A stretch of 64,000 nucleotides of DNA, taken from NCBI RefSeq assembly GCF_044904665.1, contig NZ_JADIKM010000001.1:1302001-1366000 (forward strand). The letters run 5' to 3'. The notes under the pieces are model-generated. The model did not search any database and had not been told where the DNA came from. It saw only the letters and a program-made list of their open reading frames with translations. Each line of letters starts with the position of its first letter. Within the stretch, counting starts at the first letter, position 1. The DNA comes from Dyella_A ginsengisoli (GTDB lineage: Bacteria > Pseudomonadota > Gammaproteobacteria > Xanthomonadales > Rhodanobacteraceae). Below are positions 34,531 through 43,278 of this stretch, piece after piece. The translations under genes were made by a program, and so were the position numbers.

Positions 34531-35736
34531 TCAGGCGCTCGCGCGCCCAATCACCGCGCAAATTCGCTCGAAGTCCGCCTCGTCCAGCCACGCGCTGTTG
34601 CTGATTGTCAGCGCACGCTGGGCGAAGTCGCGCGCGTGCGGCATGGCGTCTTGCGGCACGCGATCGGCGAGGTAGGCGTAGTCGGGGAGGGCGTGGACGA
34701 ACAGGCGGCTGACGCCGAGGCCCGCGGTCCACAGTTCGGCCAGCGCGGCGTCGGCTTTTGCGGCGGTGGGCATCAGCAGCAGCAGGAAGGGCCAGCTGCC
34801 GATAGTGCCCGCAGCCTCGTCGAACACGCTGATGCCGGGCAGGGCGCGCAGTCGGGCCACGCGTTGCAAAGCGCGGGCGCGGTTGGTGATGAGGAAATCG
34901 GGCAGGCGCGCGGCTGCGCGCGTGCCGACGCCGCGGCGCCAGCGGCCGACGCGATGGAACGGAATCTGCGGCGCGAAGTCATCGCCCACGGCGGCGACCG
35001 GATCGCCACGCCGCAGCGCGCGGCGCAGCGGCACGCCGTAGGCGAGGCCCAGCAGCGACGGGCGATACAGCGCGGCGAGCCCCAGCAGCTCGACGCTGCG
35101 ACGCAGCTCCCAACCCGACGCCGGCGGCACGATGGCGGCGCTGACGGCGCGCAGTTCCTCGCGCAATGCGTCGTCGCGGGTCACCAGCAGCCCGCCTTCG
35201 TAGATCGACAAGCCCTTGCCCGCGGCGAGGCTGAAGAAGCCGATGTCGCCGTGCAGACCCACGCTCTGTTCGCCGTCGCGCGCGCCCAGTGCCTGCGCGG
35301 CGTCCTCGATGACGAAGGCGCCGGTGGCGCGGGCGATCTCCAGCGGCGCATCCATGTCGGCAACGAGGCCGGCGAGATGGGTGGGGAGGATGGCGAGGGT
35401 GTCCTCGCGGCAGGCCTGCGCCAGCGCCTGCGGATCGAGATCCCAGTGGCCCGGGCGCGTGTCGCACAGGCGCAGCGTGAGGCCCATGCGGTGCACGGCG
35501 ATCGCCACCAGCGGACAGGTGTAGGCCGGAGCCACCACCACGCGGCGATCCGGCGCGCGCGCTTTCAGCGCATGCAGCGCCACCAGCAGCGCCGCAGTGC
35601 CGGAGCATTCCAGCTGCAGCGGCGGCGTGCCCAGCTGGGCGGCGAGCGTTGCGGTAAGTGCATCGCGACGCGGCAGCAGGTCCGCGGCCTGCAGCGGCAG
35701 GCCGGCGGTGGGCGGGATCTCGCGCAGGCGGCGCAT
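34531..35736 (-). CDS. DegT/DnrJ/EryC1/StrS-family PLP aminotransferase
   Basis: 401 residues. The PLP lysine is K174 in AAGKGLS, the aspartate D145 is in IEDAAQALGA and the cofactor phosphate region is in CSGTAALLVAL (about 44-54). The family typically aminates keto-sugars or similar substrates. Here no nucleotide-sugar genes accompany it. The ATG at 35736 gives a start MRRLREIPPTAG that is consistent with the family; the longer frame to 36000 runs into the transporter gene. It lies 5 bp after the EamA gene and is the last gene of that operon. Confidence 0.85.
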   Translation of the reverse strand: MRRLREIPPTAGLPLQAADLLPRRDALTATLAAQLGTPPLQLECSGTAALLVALHALKARAPDRRVVVAPAYTCPLVAIAVHRMGLTLRLCDTRPGHWDLDPQALAQACREDTLAILPTHLAGLVADMDAPLEIARATGAFVIEDAAQALGARDGEQSVGLHGDIGFFSLAAGKGLSIYEGGLLVTRDDALREELRAVSAAIVPPASGWELRRSVELLGLAALYRPSLLGLAYGVPLRRALRRGDPVAAVGDDFAPQIPFHRVGRWRRGVGTRAAARLPDFLITNRARALQRVARLRALPGISVFDEAAGTIGSWPFLLLLMPTAAKADAALAELWTAGLGVSRLFVHALPDYAYLADRVPQDAMPHARDFAQRALTISNSAWLDEADFERICAVIGRASA

Positions 35737-35741
35737 GGGGC

Positions 35742-36140
35742 TCAGGCGCCGCCGGGACTGTCGTGCGGCGCCGCCTCGCGTTCGGCCAGGCCCAGGCAGA
35801 CGATGCCGGCGAGGATCGCCGTGGCGCCGAGCAGCTTGGCGGCGGTGAGCGGTTCGTGGAACAGCCACACCGACAATGCCATCACGCTGATCACCTCCAG
35901 GTGCGAGGCGGCGAAGGCAGGGCCGATCGGCGCGTGCTTGAGCAGGCTCATCCAGGTGAAGAACGCGCCGAGGTAACCGAGCACCGCGCCGTACACCCAC
36001 GGCTCGCCGAACAGGCGCAGCAGCCAGGCGAGGTTGGCTTCCACCGGCAGGGCGTGGTTGCCGGCGAGCTTGAAGGAGATCTGCGTGAGCGTGTCGAAGC
36101 CCATCAGCAGGGCGAAGCCGATCAGGTAGAAGCGCTTCAT
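35742..36140 (-). CDS. EamA/SMR-type small membrane transporter subunit B
   Basis: 132 residues with four predicted helices: RFYLIGFALLMGFDTLTQISFKLAG at the N-terminus, WVYGAVLGYLGAFFTWMSLL, FAASHLEVISVMALSVWLF and LLGATAILAGIVCLGLAE. Half the size of standard EamA proteins and similar in plan to ArnF/ArnE, which work as pairs to flip a lipid-linked sugar. The neighbour at 36137 is the likely partner. The two genes overlap by four bases. Function as exporter or flippase is inferred from fold and pairing. Confidence 0.78.
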   Translation of the reverse strand: MKRFYLIGFALLMGFDTLTQISFKLAGNHALPVEANLAWLLRLFGEPWVYGAVLGYLGAFFTWMSLLKHAPIGPAFAASHLEVISVMALSVWLFHEPLTAAKLLGATAILAGIVCLGLAEREAAPHDSPGGA

Positions 36141-36496
36141 GCGCCCGCTCCCACGATCGCCACGCCCAGGCTCACCAGCAGGATGCCGGCCACGCGCAGG
36201 CGGGTGAGTTTCTCGCCGAACAGGAACCGCCCGGCCACCATGATCGCCACGATGTTGATCGATCCCAGCAGCACACCCTCGGACAGCGGCAGCAGCGAGA
36301 GGAAGGCGATCCACACCAGGAACTCGAACACGTAGCAGCCCACGCCGATCCAAAGCCACGGGCGCGCGGCCATGTATTTCCAGCGGGCGAGTCCGTCGCC
36401 CGCGGCGCGGTCACCGGCGGCGGCCTTGAAGGCGAGCTGGCCGCCGGTGTCGAGCACCACGTTGGCCAGCCACAGGATGATGGTGAGCAGGGGCAC
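36137..36496 (-). CDS. EamA/SMR-type small membrane transporter subunit A
   Basis: 119 residues with four predicted helices, starting MPLLTIILWLANVVLDTGGQLAFKAAAG and ending VAGILLVSLGVAIVGAGA. The GGQLAFKAA segment resembles the first helix of ArnE-like and SMR proteins. It overlaps subunit B by four bases and begins 8 bp after the carboxylesterase, so three genes are cotranscribed. A heterodimeric flippase or exporter is the simplest reading. Confidence 0.78.
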   Translation of the reverse strand: MPLLTIILWLANVVLDTGGQLAFKAAAGDRAAGDGLARWKYMAARPWLWIGVGCYVFEFLVWIAFLSLLPLSEGVLLGSINIVAIMVAGRFLFGEKLTRLRVAGILLVSLGVAIVGAGA

Positions 36497-36504
36497 GACC
36501 TGCC

Positions 36505-37341
36505 TCAGGCCGCGGCGCGTTCGGCGGTGCGGCCGGCGACGATGGCATCGAAGAAGCGCGCCGAGCGCTCGATCAGCGTGCGGCGCTCCTTGTCGATGGT
36601 GATCATGTGATAGCTGTCGTTGAGCAGCAGCAGCTCGGTGGGGGCGCTCACGCCGCGCAGCACCAGTTCGGCATTACGCACGCTGGCCACGTCGTCCTCG
36701 CTGGCGTGGGCGACGAGGCAGGGCGAGGTCACCTTCGGCAGCTGACGTCGGACGTTTGCCGAGAGCTGGTACAGGTCGGCCAACGCGTGCCACGGGTTGC
36801 CGAGCAGGCCGGCTACGGTGCTGTCGCCCGAGCGCATCGCGGCGGCGACCTGCGCGCGCAGGCGCTCGTCGCGCAGGCCGTAGGGCGGCTGCTCCTCGAA
36901 CGCGCGGTCGCGACCGAGGCCGAGCTTCTTCACCAGTGGCAGCAGGAAGCTCAACCGCGCCGACCACGGAATGCTCCAGCCGTCGTAGCGGAAGGTGGCG
37001 CCGTACACACCCACGCCGGCCACCTGCTGTGGACGCTCGGCGGCGAGCTTGAGCGAGAGCAGCGCACCCATCGAGAGGCCGCCCACGAACAGGTGGTCGA
37101 CGTGCTGCAGGAGCTTGTCGGCGGCGGCTTCGACGCTGGCGTACCAGTCGCGCCAGCCGGTGGCGAGCAGGTCCTCGACGTTGCCGCAGTGGCCGGCCAG
37201 CTGCATGCCGTACACGGTGAAGCCGGCGTTGTTCAGGCCCTTGGCCAGCAGGCGCATTTCCATCGGGGTGCCGGTGAGGCCGTGGATCAGCAGCACGCCG
37301 CGGCGGTCACCTTCGAGCATGAAGTCGGTGGGTTGGATCAT
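36505..37341 (-). CDS. Alpha/beta hydrolase, carboxylesterase (Est30-like)
   Basis: 278 residues from the ATG at 37341, which has AGGA six bases upstream; an earlier ATG at 37386 adds 15 residues. Oxyanion-hole motif is LIHGLTGTP (about 18-26); the nucleophile elbow is GGLSMGA (about 88-94, serine in GLSMG); acid and base lie in ASEDDVAS (about 216-223) and NDSYHMIT (about 241-248). This matches short-chain carboxylesterases and monoacylglycerol lipases. First gene of the minus-strand operon with two membrane proteins and a DegT enzyme; it may release or trim an acyl ester or amide of that pathway. Confidence 0.88.
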   Translation of the reverse strand: MIQPTDFMLEGDRRGVLLIHGLTGTPMEMRLLAKGLNNAGFTVYGMQLAGHCGNVEDLLATGWRDWYASVEAAADKLLQHVDHLFVGGLSMGALLSLKLAAERPQQVAGVGVYGATFRYDGWSIPWSARLSFLLPLVKKLGLGRDRAFEEQPPYGLRDERLRAQVAAAMRSGDSTVAGLLGNPWHALADLYQLSANVRRQLPKVTSPCLVAHASEDDVASVRNAELVLRGVSAPTELLLLNDSYHMITIDKERRTLIERSARFFDAIVAGRTAERAAA

Positions 37342-37416
37342 GGGGACATCCTGGGCGGTGAGGCTGTCGTGCCTCGGCTTTTCCATGGCTCAAGCGAGCA
37401 GCCGGACAGCTTTGCT

Positions 37417-37487
37417 CGTCATCCTCGCGAACGCGGGGATCCACTGCCTTTAAGCGAAGATGGATCCCCGCGTTCGCGGGGATGACG
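37417..37487. repeat. REP-type inverted repeat, copy 4 (diverged)
   Basis: Two 27-bp arms, 37417-37443 and 37461-37487, with one mismatch and a 17-base loop; arms open with cgtcatcc instead of cgtcattccc. It lies between two minus-strand operons, a likely transcript-end structure. Confidence 0.85.
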
Positions 37488-37522
37488 TCGTAAAGACCTG
37501 GACACTTCATCGCAAGTTCGTG

Positions 37523-38452
37523 TCAGTGGCCTTTCGTCGGGGTGGGCGCTGCCGTTGGGGCGCCGAACCGCACCAGCACGCGCTGGCCCACGCGCACGTC
37601 GGCCGGCGGCGGGGCGTCGAAGGCCAGTACGCAGGCCACGGTGCGGGCGTTGGCGCGCAGCTGCGGGTCGTCTTCCAGCGTGGACGGGCCCACCACGCTG
37701 CCGATGCGCAGCACGTGCGCCGGCCAGCTCTGCGTGCTGCCGCCGCCGTCGGCCGCCACGCTGGCGGGCATCCCGATTTTCACGGCATCGACGAAGGATT
37801 CGCTCAGCTCGGCGCGCACGATCGGCGGGGTCAGCGGCAGCAGGGTAAACAGCGGGCCGCCGACGGTGGTCGACACGCTGGCGCCGGTCTGTGCGGCGAC
37901 GCGCACCACACGCGCATCGACCGGCGCGCGCAGCGTGCGCAGACCCAGCTCGTAACGGGCCTCGTCGCGCTTCTGTGTGGCCATCGCCACGGCGGCATCG
38001 GCGGCGGCTTGCTGGGCGACCAGTTCGTTGGCGCTGGCCGCCGCGGCATCGGCGCTCTGGCCGTCGCCGGCACCGGCCTTGGCGGCGGCGGCGAGGCGCT
38101 GGGCCTGCACCCGCACGGCGGCCAGCTTGCCGTCGAGCAGCTGGCGCTGCGCCTTGGCCTGGGCCAGCTCCGCTTCGGCCGCCTGCAGCTGCAGCTGGGC
38201 CGGCGCGGGATCGAGCGTGGCCAGCACCTGGCCCTTGCTCACGCGGTCGCCCTCGTGCACGGCCACGCCGGTGAGGGTGCCGTCACGCGGTGTGCCGAGC
38301 ACCAGCAGGCCGCCTTCCACGTCGACCCGACCGCGCGCCACCGCGGCATACGCGGCGGTGGTGGACGTCGCGGCGGGCGGCGGCGATTCATGCGAGCAGC
38401 CGGCGGCCAGCAGCAGGGCGGCGACGAGGGCGGCGAGGCGCAGCGGTTTCAT
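37523..38452 (-). CDS. HlyD/MacA-family periplasmic adaptor lipoprotein
   Basis: 309 residues beginning with a lipoprotein signal: LLLAAGC with the modified cysteine C19. The protein then has a biotinyl-lipoyl-like half (RVDVEGGLLVLGTPRDGTLTGVAVHEGDRVSKGQVLATLD), a long helical hairpin (about 88-170, alanine/glutamine-rich coiled coil), the second lipoyl half (LRAPVDARVVRVAAQTG) and a beta-barrel domain. It bridges the inner-membrane ABC permease and the outer-membrane channel. Its start overlaps the ATPase gene stop by four bases; it is the last gene in the exporter operon. Confidence 0.88.
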   Translation of the reverse strand: MKPLRLAALVAALLLAAGCSHESPPPAATSTTAAYAAVARGRVDVEGGLLVLGTPRDGTLTGVAVHEGDRVSKGQVLATLDPAPAQLQLQAAEAELAQAKAQRQLLDGKLAAVRVQAQRLAAAAKAGAGDGQSADAAAASANELVAQQAAADAAVAMATQKRDEARYELGLRTLRAPVDARVVRVAAQTGASVSTTVGGPLFTLLPLTPPIVRAELSESFVDAVKIGMPASVAADGGGSTQSWPAHVLRIGSVVGPSTLEDDPQLRANARTVACVLAFDAPPPADVRVGQRVLVRFGAPTAAPTPTKGH

Positions 38453-39195
38453 GACGCGGTTCCTGTGTCCATGGCGGCCGGCGGCGCGGGGCGCCGGTCA
38501 CTGAGAATGCGACCATCTTCCATCGCCAGCACGCGGTCGGCGTGGCGGATCAGCCGCGGATCGTGGCTGACGCACAGCACGGTGGTGCCGTGGGTGCGTG
38601 CGATGCGGTGGAGGATGTCGATGATCATCTGGCCGTTGGCGGCGTCGAGCGCGCTGGTCGGCTCGTCGGCAAACAGCAGTTCCGGCCGCTTGGCCAGCGC
38701 GCGGGCGATCGCCACGCGCTGTTTTTCGCCACCGGACAGTTCGCTCGGGCGCAGCTGCATGCGCGGGGTCATGCCCACTTCCTCCAGCGACTGCACGGCG
38801 CGCTCGCGCGCCTGCTGGCGGGACAGGCCGAGGTAGTGCAGCGGCAGCTCCACCTGCTCGCGCGCGCTCAGTGCGGGGAACAGGTTGAAGCCCTGGAACA
38901 CGAAGCCGGTGTGCAGCAGGCGGAAACGTTCCAGCGCGCGGCTGTCGAGCTGGCCCAGCTCGCTGCCCAGCGCGGTGACGCGGCCGGCGTCCACTTTCTG
39001 CAGGCCGCTGAGGATCGCCAGCAGCGTACTCTTGCCGCAGCCGGACGGGCCGGAGATCAGGGTGAGTTCACCGGCGTCGATACTCAGCGACAGGCCGTCC
39101 AGCACCTGCGTGCGCACCTTGCCGGAGACGAACGCCTTGGCGATGCCTTCGGCGTGCAGCGCCGGGCCGGCGGCGGGGCGGGCGAGCGCGTTCAT
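38449..39195 (-). CDS. ABC transporter ATPase, MacB/LolD-like
   Basis: 248 residues. Walker A is GPSGCGKST (about 47-55), the Q-loop in FVFQGFN, the signature LSGGEKQRVAIARAL, Walker B LLFADEPTSALD, and the switch histidine in VSHDPR. The family pairs with FtsX-like permeases. It overlaps both the permease upstream (by 4 bp at 39192-39195) and the adaptor downstream, so the operon is translationally coupled. Confidence 0.93.
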   Translation of the reverse strand: MNALARPAAGPALHAEGIAKAFVSGKVRTQVLDGLSLSIDAGELTLISGPSGCGKSTLLAILSGLQKVDAGRVTALGSELGQLDSRALERFRLLHTGFVFQGFNLFPALSAREQVELPLHYLGLSRQQARERAVQSLEEVGMTPRMQLRPSELSGGEKQRVAIARALAKRPELLFADEPTSALDAANGQMIIDILHRIARTHGTTVLCVSHDPRLIRHADRVLAMEDGRILSDRRPAPPAAMDTGTAS

Positions 39196-40325
39196 CGCAG
39201 CAGGCTCGCCGGATCGGCGCGGCGCAGGCTGCGCATCGCCACCAGGCCGGAGACGGCGGCCAGCGCCATCGCCAGCACCACGCACAGCAGGGTGATCGGG
39301 ATGCTCAGCACCACCGGCACGTCCTGGCTGCGCGCCAGTTCCAGCAGCAGCACGCCCAGCGCGGTGGCGCCCAGCAATCCGATCGCCCCTACCCAGAAGG
39401 CCTGCTCCAGCACCACCCAGCGCAGGTTGACCACGCCCACGCCCAGCGCGTTGAGCGTGGCGTACTCGCGTACCGAGCCGGCCACCGCGGCCATCAGCGT
39501 CTGGCTGGTGATCACCGCGCCGACCAGGAACACGATGCCAGCCAGGAACACCACGCCGGCGCCGGCGCCGGTGTCGAGCATCCAGTACAGCACCGAGCGG
39601 CGCGCAAACGATTTGGCCGTCCATACGTCGTACGGACCGAAGCTGTTGTCCCCGCGCAGGCGGGCCGCCACGGCATCGGCGGTGGCCGGATTGCGCAGCG
39701 CGGCGACCAGGTAGGTGGGGCGGCCGGCATCGGCCGGGTCGGTGTCGAGCCGGCGCGCGGTGTCCAGCGAGCTGACCACGTTGACCCCGCCCAGCGCGCG
39801 CAACCCGCTGCTCACGCCGACCACGCGCACGCGGTGGCCGTTGATCACCGCGTTGTCGCCGATCGCCACGCCGAGCTTGTCGATGTCGGCGCGGTCGACG
39901 ATCACCGCGTCCGGCTCGGCCAGTCGCGCACGCAGTGCGGGTGGCAGGGTGCGCGAGAACATCAGGCCGTCGGCGCGCGGATCGATGCCGGAGACGAACA
40001 CCGACTCGCCACCGGTGTCGTGCGCGCCGCGCCAGTCGGCGTCGATCCACAGGAACGGTTCGACGTGGCTGACCTCGGGGTCCATGCGCAGGCGCATCTC
40101 CACGTCGGGATCGATCGCGCGCCCGAGGTTGACGCTCTGCGTGCCGGGATAGCCCACCCACAGGTCCGCGGTGGAACCGGTGATGTACACGCTGGCGCTG
40201 CCGAAGATGCCCAGCACCAGCGCCGCCTGCAGCAGCTGCAGCAAGCCGGCGAAACCCACCGCGAGGATCGCCGGCAGGAAGCGGCGCCATTCGTAGACCA
40301 GGGTCTTGCGGGCCAGCGCGACCAT
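39192..40325 (-). CDS. ABC transporter permease, FtsX/DevC-like
   Basis: 377 residues. An N-terminal helix (RRFLPAILAVGFAGLLQLLQAALVLGIF) is followed by a large periplasmic domain (about 45-245), then three helices (VVFLAGIVFLVGAVITSQTL, VGAIGLLGATALGVLLLEL, IPITLLCVVLAMALAAVSGL): the FtsX/MacB plan without the fused ATPase. Closest in layout to DevC of tripartite exporters. It probably powers a mechanotransmission exporter together with the ATPase and adaptor. Confidence 0.87.
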   Translation of the reverse strand: MVALARKTLVYEWRRFLPAILAVGFAGLLQLLQAALVLGIFGSASVYITGSTADLWVGYPGTQSVNLGRAIDPDVEMRLRMDPEVSHVEPFLWIDADWRGAHDTGGESVFVSGIDPRADGLMFSRTLPPALRARLAEPDAVIVDRADIDKLGVAIGDNAVINGHRVRVVGVSSGLRALGGVNVVSSLDTARRLDTDPADAGRPTYLVAALRNPATADAVAARLRGDNSFGPYDVWTAKSFARRSVLYWMLDTGAGAGVVFLAGIVFLVGAVITSQTLMAAVAGSVREYATLNALGVGVVNLRWVVLEQAFWVGAIGLLGATALGVLLLELARSQDVPVVLSIPITLLCVVLAMALAAVSGLVAMRSLRRADPASLLR

Positions 40326-41740
40326 CAGTGCGCGTCCGCGGTTTTGGTGTCGCTGTCGGCGTCTGCATCCGGCAGCGGTGCGCCGCCGAGCGCCTTGTAC
40401 AGGCTGACGAAGGCCAGGTCGCGCGCCACGGTGGCGTCGGTGAGCGCGAGGGACGATTGCGCCAGCGCGAGCTCGCTGTCGAGCTGATCCGCCGGCGAGG
40501 CCAGGTGCAGGTTCACGCGCACGCCGGCGGCGTGGGCGGCGCGCGCCAGGGCGGCGTGCGCCTGCGCGCTCTGCTGCTCCCGCTCATGCTGCTGCCGAAG
40601 CTGGCCCAGCGCGGTTTCCACCTCGGCCACGCCCTGCAGCACGGCCTGGCGATAGGCGTACATGCTGGCCTTCAGTTCGTGCTTGCGGGCGTGCAACTCG
40701 GCTTCGCGGGCGCCCCAGTCGAACAGGGGAATGTCGATCATCGGGCCGGCGGAGAGCAGCGCGTTGTCGCGCGTGCGGCGATGGGTGGTGAGGTTGGTCG
40801 ACCACACCAGCGAGCCGCCGATGCCGATGCGCGGATACAGGTCGGCGCGCGCCACGCCCGCGTCGCCCGCGGCGACGAGCACGTCGGCTTCGGCGCGGGC
40901 GATGTCCGGACGGTTGCGCAGCAGGTCGGCCGGCGCCTGGGTAAGCGACTGCCCGCCCAGCGCCGGCAGCGGCGCGGTCGCGAGCCAGGCCGGATCGGGT
41001 TCGTTGCGACCCAGCAGCACGGCGAGCTGCTGCGCCAGCGCGTCGGTGGCGGCGCGCGGCTCGGCCAGTGCGGCCTCGGCCTGGGCCAGTGCGGCCTCGG
41101 CCTCGTCTACCGACTGGGTGGAGGCCAGCTGGAGTTGCGCGCGGGTGCGCAGCAACTGCCACTGCTGCTGGCGGGCGCCGCGGATGGCGGTGAGCGTGGC
41201 CTCGCGCTGCTGTGCCGCGCGCAGTTCCAGCCAGTTGCGCACCACCTCGGCCACCAGCGTCACGCGCACCTGCTGCAGGCTGGCCGCACTGTTGTCGAGC
41301 TGGCCGCGCGCCTGGCGATGGGTGGCGGTGCCGCGGCCGAACAGGTTGAGTTCCCAGGTGGCATCGAAGCCGGCCACGAAGAACGAGGCGCTGGCATCGG
41401 GATCGATCGCGTCCTCGGTCTTGGCGCGCAGGCGTGGCCGGTAGGCGACGTCGGCGCTGCGGGTCATCGCGCGGGCGGCGAGCAGTCGCTCCTTTGCCTG
41501 CGCCACGTCGAGGTTGTCGTGCAGGGCGGTGTCGACCAGCGCGTCGAGTGCCGGATCGTGGAACGCGTGCCACCAGCCGTGCAGATCCGCCGGCGGCGCG
41601 GCATCCACGCTCTGGTGGCGCCAGTGCGCCGGCACGGGCGCGTCGAGCTTGGGCATGGCGATGCCGGTGCAGCCGCCGAGCAGCACGACAAGCGCGGCGG
41701 TGAGCGTTGCGCGCGCGACCCGGACACGTGAAGGATTCAT
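40325..41740 (-). CDS. Outer-membrane efflux channel (TolC/NodT family)
   Basis: 471 residues with a lipoprotein signal (LLGGC, cysteine C24). Two TolC-type repeats of long helices are present: DVAQAKERLLAARAM and the coiled-coil block around 200-245 (SVDEAEAALAQAEAALAE), then VVAAGDAGVARADLYPRIGIGGSL and an analogous second half. It is the first gene of the exporter operon and its stop overlaps the permease start, so all four genes form one transcription unit. The whole set is a complete tripartite exporter. Confidence 0.88.
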   Translation of the reverse strand: MNPSRVRVARATLTAALVVLLGGCTGIAMPKLDAPVPAHWRHQSVDAAPPADLHGWWHAFHDPALDALVDTALHDNLDVAQAKERLLAARAMTRSADVAYRPRLRAKTEDAIDPDASASFFVAGFDATWELNLFGRGTATHRQARGQLDNSAASLQQVRVTLVAEVVRNWLELRAAQQREATLTAIRGARQQQWQLLRTRAQLQLASTQSVDEAEAALAQAEAALAEPRAATDALAQQLAVLLGRNEPDPAWLATAPLPALGGQSLTQAPADLLRNRPDIARAEADVLVAAGDAGVARADLYPRIGIGGSLVWSTNLTTHRRTRDNALLSAGPMIDIPLFDWGAREAELHARKHELKASMYAYRQAVLQGVAEVETALGQLRQQHEREQQSAQAHAALARAAHAAGVRVNLHLASPADQLDSELALAQSSLALTDATVARDLAFVSLYKALGGAPLPDADADSDTKTADAH

Positions 41741-41883
41741 TTCAGCCCCGGTCCGCCACCCGTCGACCCGTGCCGGCGGTGCAGCGGGGGAGGTGGGTAG
41801 AACGGACGCCGCGGTGGCGCGACAGGTGGGGCAGACAAGCGGGGAGGGGCGTCATGTCGAAAGTTTCCACGCCGAGGGTTTCA

Positions 41884-43278
41884 TCAACTTTTCGCCGGTG
41901 CCGGAAACTGTACGCTGATCCGCAGGCCGCCTTCGGGCGCGTTGCCGAAAGCGACCTGGGCGCCGTGCCGGTGCGCGATCTGCTGCACGATCGCCAGCCC
42001 CAAACCCGTGCCGCCGGCCGGTGCGTCGGGCGCGCGGAAAAACCGCTCGCCCAGCCGTTCCAGTGCTTCGGCCGAGACGCCGGGACCGGTGTCTTCCACT
42101 TGCAGCAGCACGCCGCCGTCGGGCAGCGGCAGCAGCGTGACGGTGGCGCGCGCGCCGCGGCCGGCGTAGCGCAGCGCGTTGTCGATCAGGTTGTCCAGCA
42201 GCTCCTGCAGGGCAGGGGCGTCGCCGAGCACCCACACCGGACCGGCGGGCCCGTGGTAGCCGAGGTCGATGTGGGCGCGGATCGCCTCGGGGACGCGCTG
42301 GCCCACCGCCTGTGGGATCTGCCGCGCCAGATCCACCGGCACGTGCGACGAGCGTTCGGTCCACGGGCTCTGCGCCCGCGTCAGCGCGAGCAGCTGGGTG
42401 GAGGTGCGGGCGGTGCGCTGGGTGAGCTGGTCGATGTGATCCAGCGCATCGTGGACGGTGGCCGCATCGTGCGCGGCACGGGCGCGATCCACGTGCAGGC
42501 GCAGGCCGGCCAGCGGCGTGCGCAACTGGTGCGCGGCATCGGCGATGAAGCGCTCCTGCAGCGAGAGCATGGCGCGCAGGCGCTCGAACAGGCCGTCGAT
42601 GGTGCGCGTGAGCGGCAGGATCTCCACCGGCACGTCCTCGCCGGTGATCGGTTCCAGCTCGTGCTCGCGGGCGGCGAGGCGGTCGGTCAGCGGTTGCAGG
42701 ATGCGCAGGCCGCGATTGATGCCCAGCCACATCAGCGAGAGCGCGCCCAGGATCAGGATGGTCTGCATCGGCACGGCCAGCAGCAGGATCTCGCGCGCGC
42801 GCTGCTGGCGGTCGTGCAGGGTCTCGGCGATGGTCACGGTGAGCACGTCGCCCGGATCGTCCGGCGCGCGCAGGCTGAGCGAGGCGGCGCGCAGGGTGCG
42901 GCCGGACAGGCGCGAATAGAACAGCTCCGGCGCCGCGTCCGGCGCCGGAGCAGGCGGCTCCGGAAACGTGCCGTTGCCGCTGAGCAGGCCCCGACGGCTG
43001 CTGCGCACGCTGTAGTAGTTGTGGCTGTCCGGGTCGTATTCGATGAGGAAGCGCGCCTCGGCCGGCAGATCGCCTGAGACCTTGCCGGAGCGGAACATCT
43101 GCGCCAGCGTGCGCACGTCGTCGGCGAGGTCGGCGTCGTGCACCTCGTTGGAGTAGTTCAGCGCCACGCCGTAGGTCACCACGGCATCGATCAGCAGCAA
43201 CAGCAGCATCGGCAGCAGCAGGAGCAGCAGCAGGCGCCGCCGCAGGCTGGGGCGGCGGTGGGCGCGCGACTCATGCAT
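41884..43278 (-). CDS. Sensor histidine kinase (TctE/QseC-like)
   Basis: 464 residues. Two membrane helices near 15-40 and 164-185 flank a periplasmic sensor region. The phosphoacceptor is H250 in FIADAAHQLRTPLAG, and the ATP lid has N-box NALRYA, G1 DTGPGV and G2 GTGLGLAIV (about 370-430). Overlaps the response regulator gene by 8 bp. It faces the exporter operon 143 bp downstream in the same direction, so control of the exporter is the likely role; substrate sensed is unknown. Confidence 0.9.
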   Translation of the reverse strand: MHESRAHRRPSLRRRLLLLLLLPMLLLLLIDAVVTYGVALNYSNEVHDADLADDVRTLAQMFRSGKVSGDLPAEARFLIEYDPDSHNYYSVRSSRRGLLSGNGTFPEPPAPAPDAAPELFYSRLSGRTLRAASLSLRAPDDPGDVLTVTIAETLHDRQQRAREILLLAVPMQTILILGALSLMWLGINRGLRILQPLTDRLAAREHELEPITGEDVPVEILPLTRTIDGLFERLRAMLSLQERFIADAAHQLRTPLAGLRLHVDRARAAHDAATVHDALDHIDQLTQRTARTSTQLLALTRAQSPWTERSSHVPVDLARQIPQAVGQRVPEAIRAHIDLGYHGPAGPVWVLGDAPALQELLDNLIDNALRYAGRGARATVTLLPLPDGGVLLQVEDTGPGVSAEALERLGERFFRAPDAPAGGTGLGLAIVQQIAHRHGAQVAFGNAPEGGLRISVQFPAPAKS

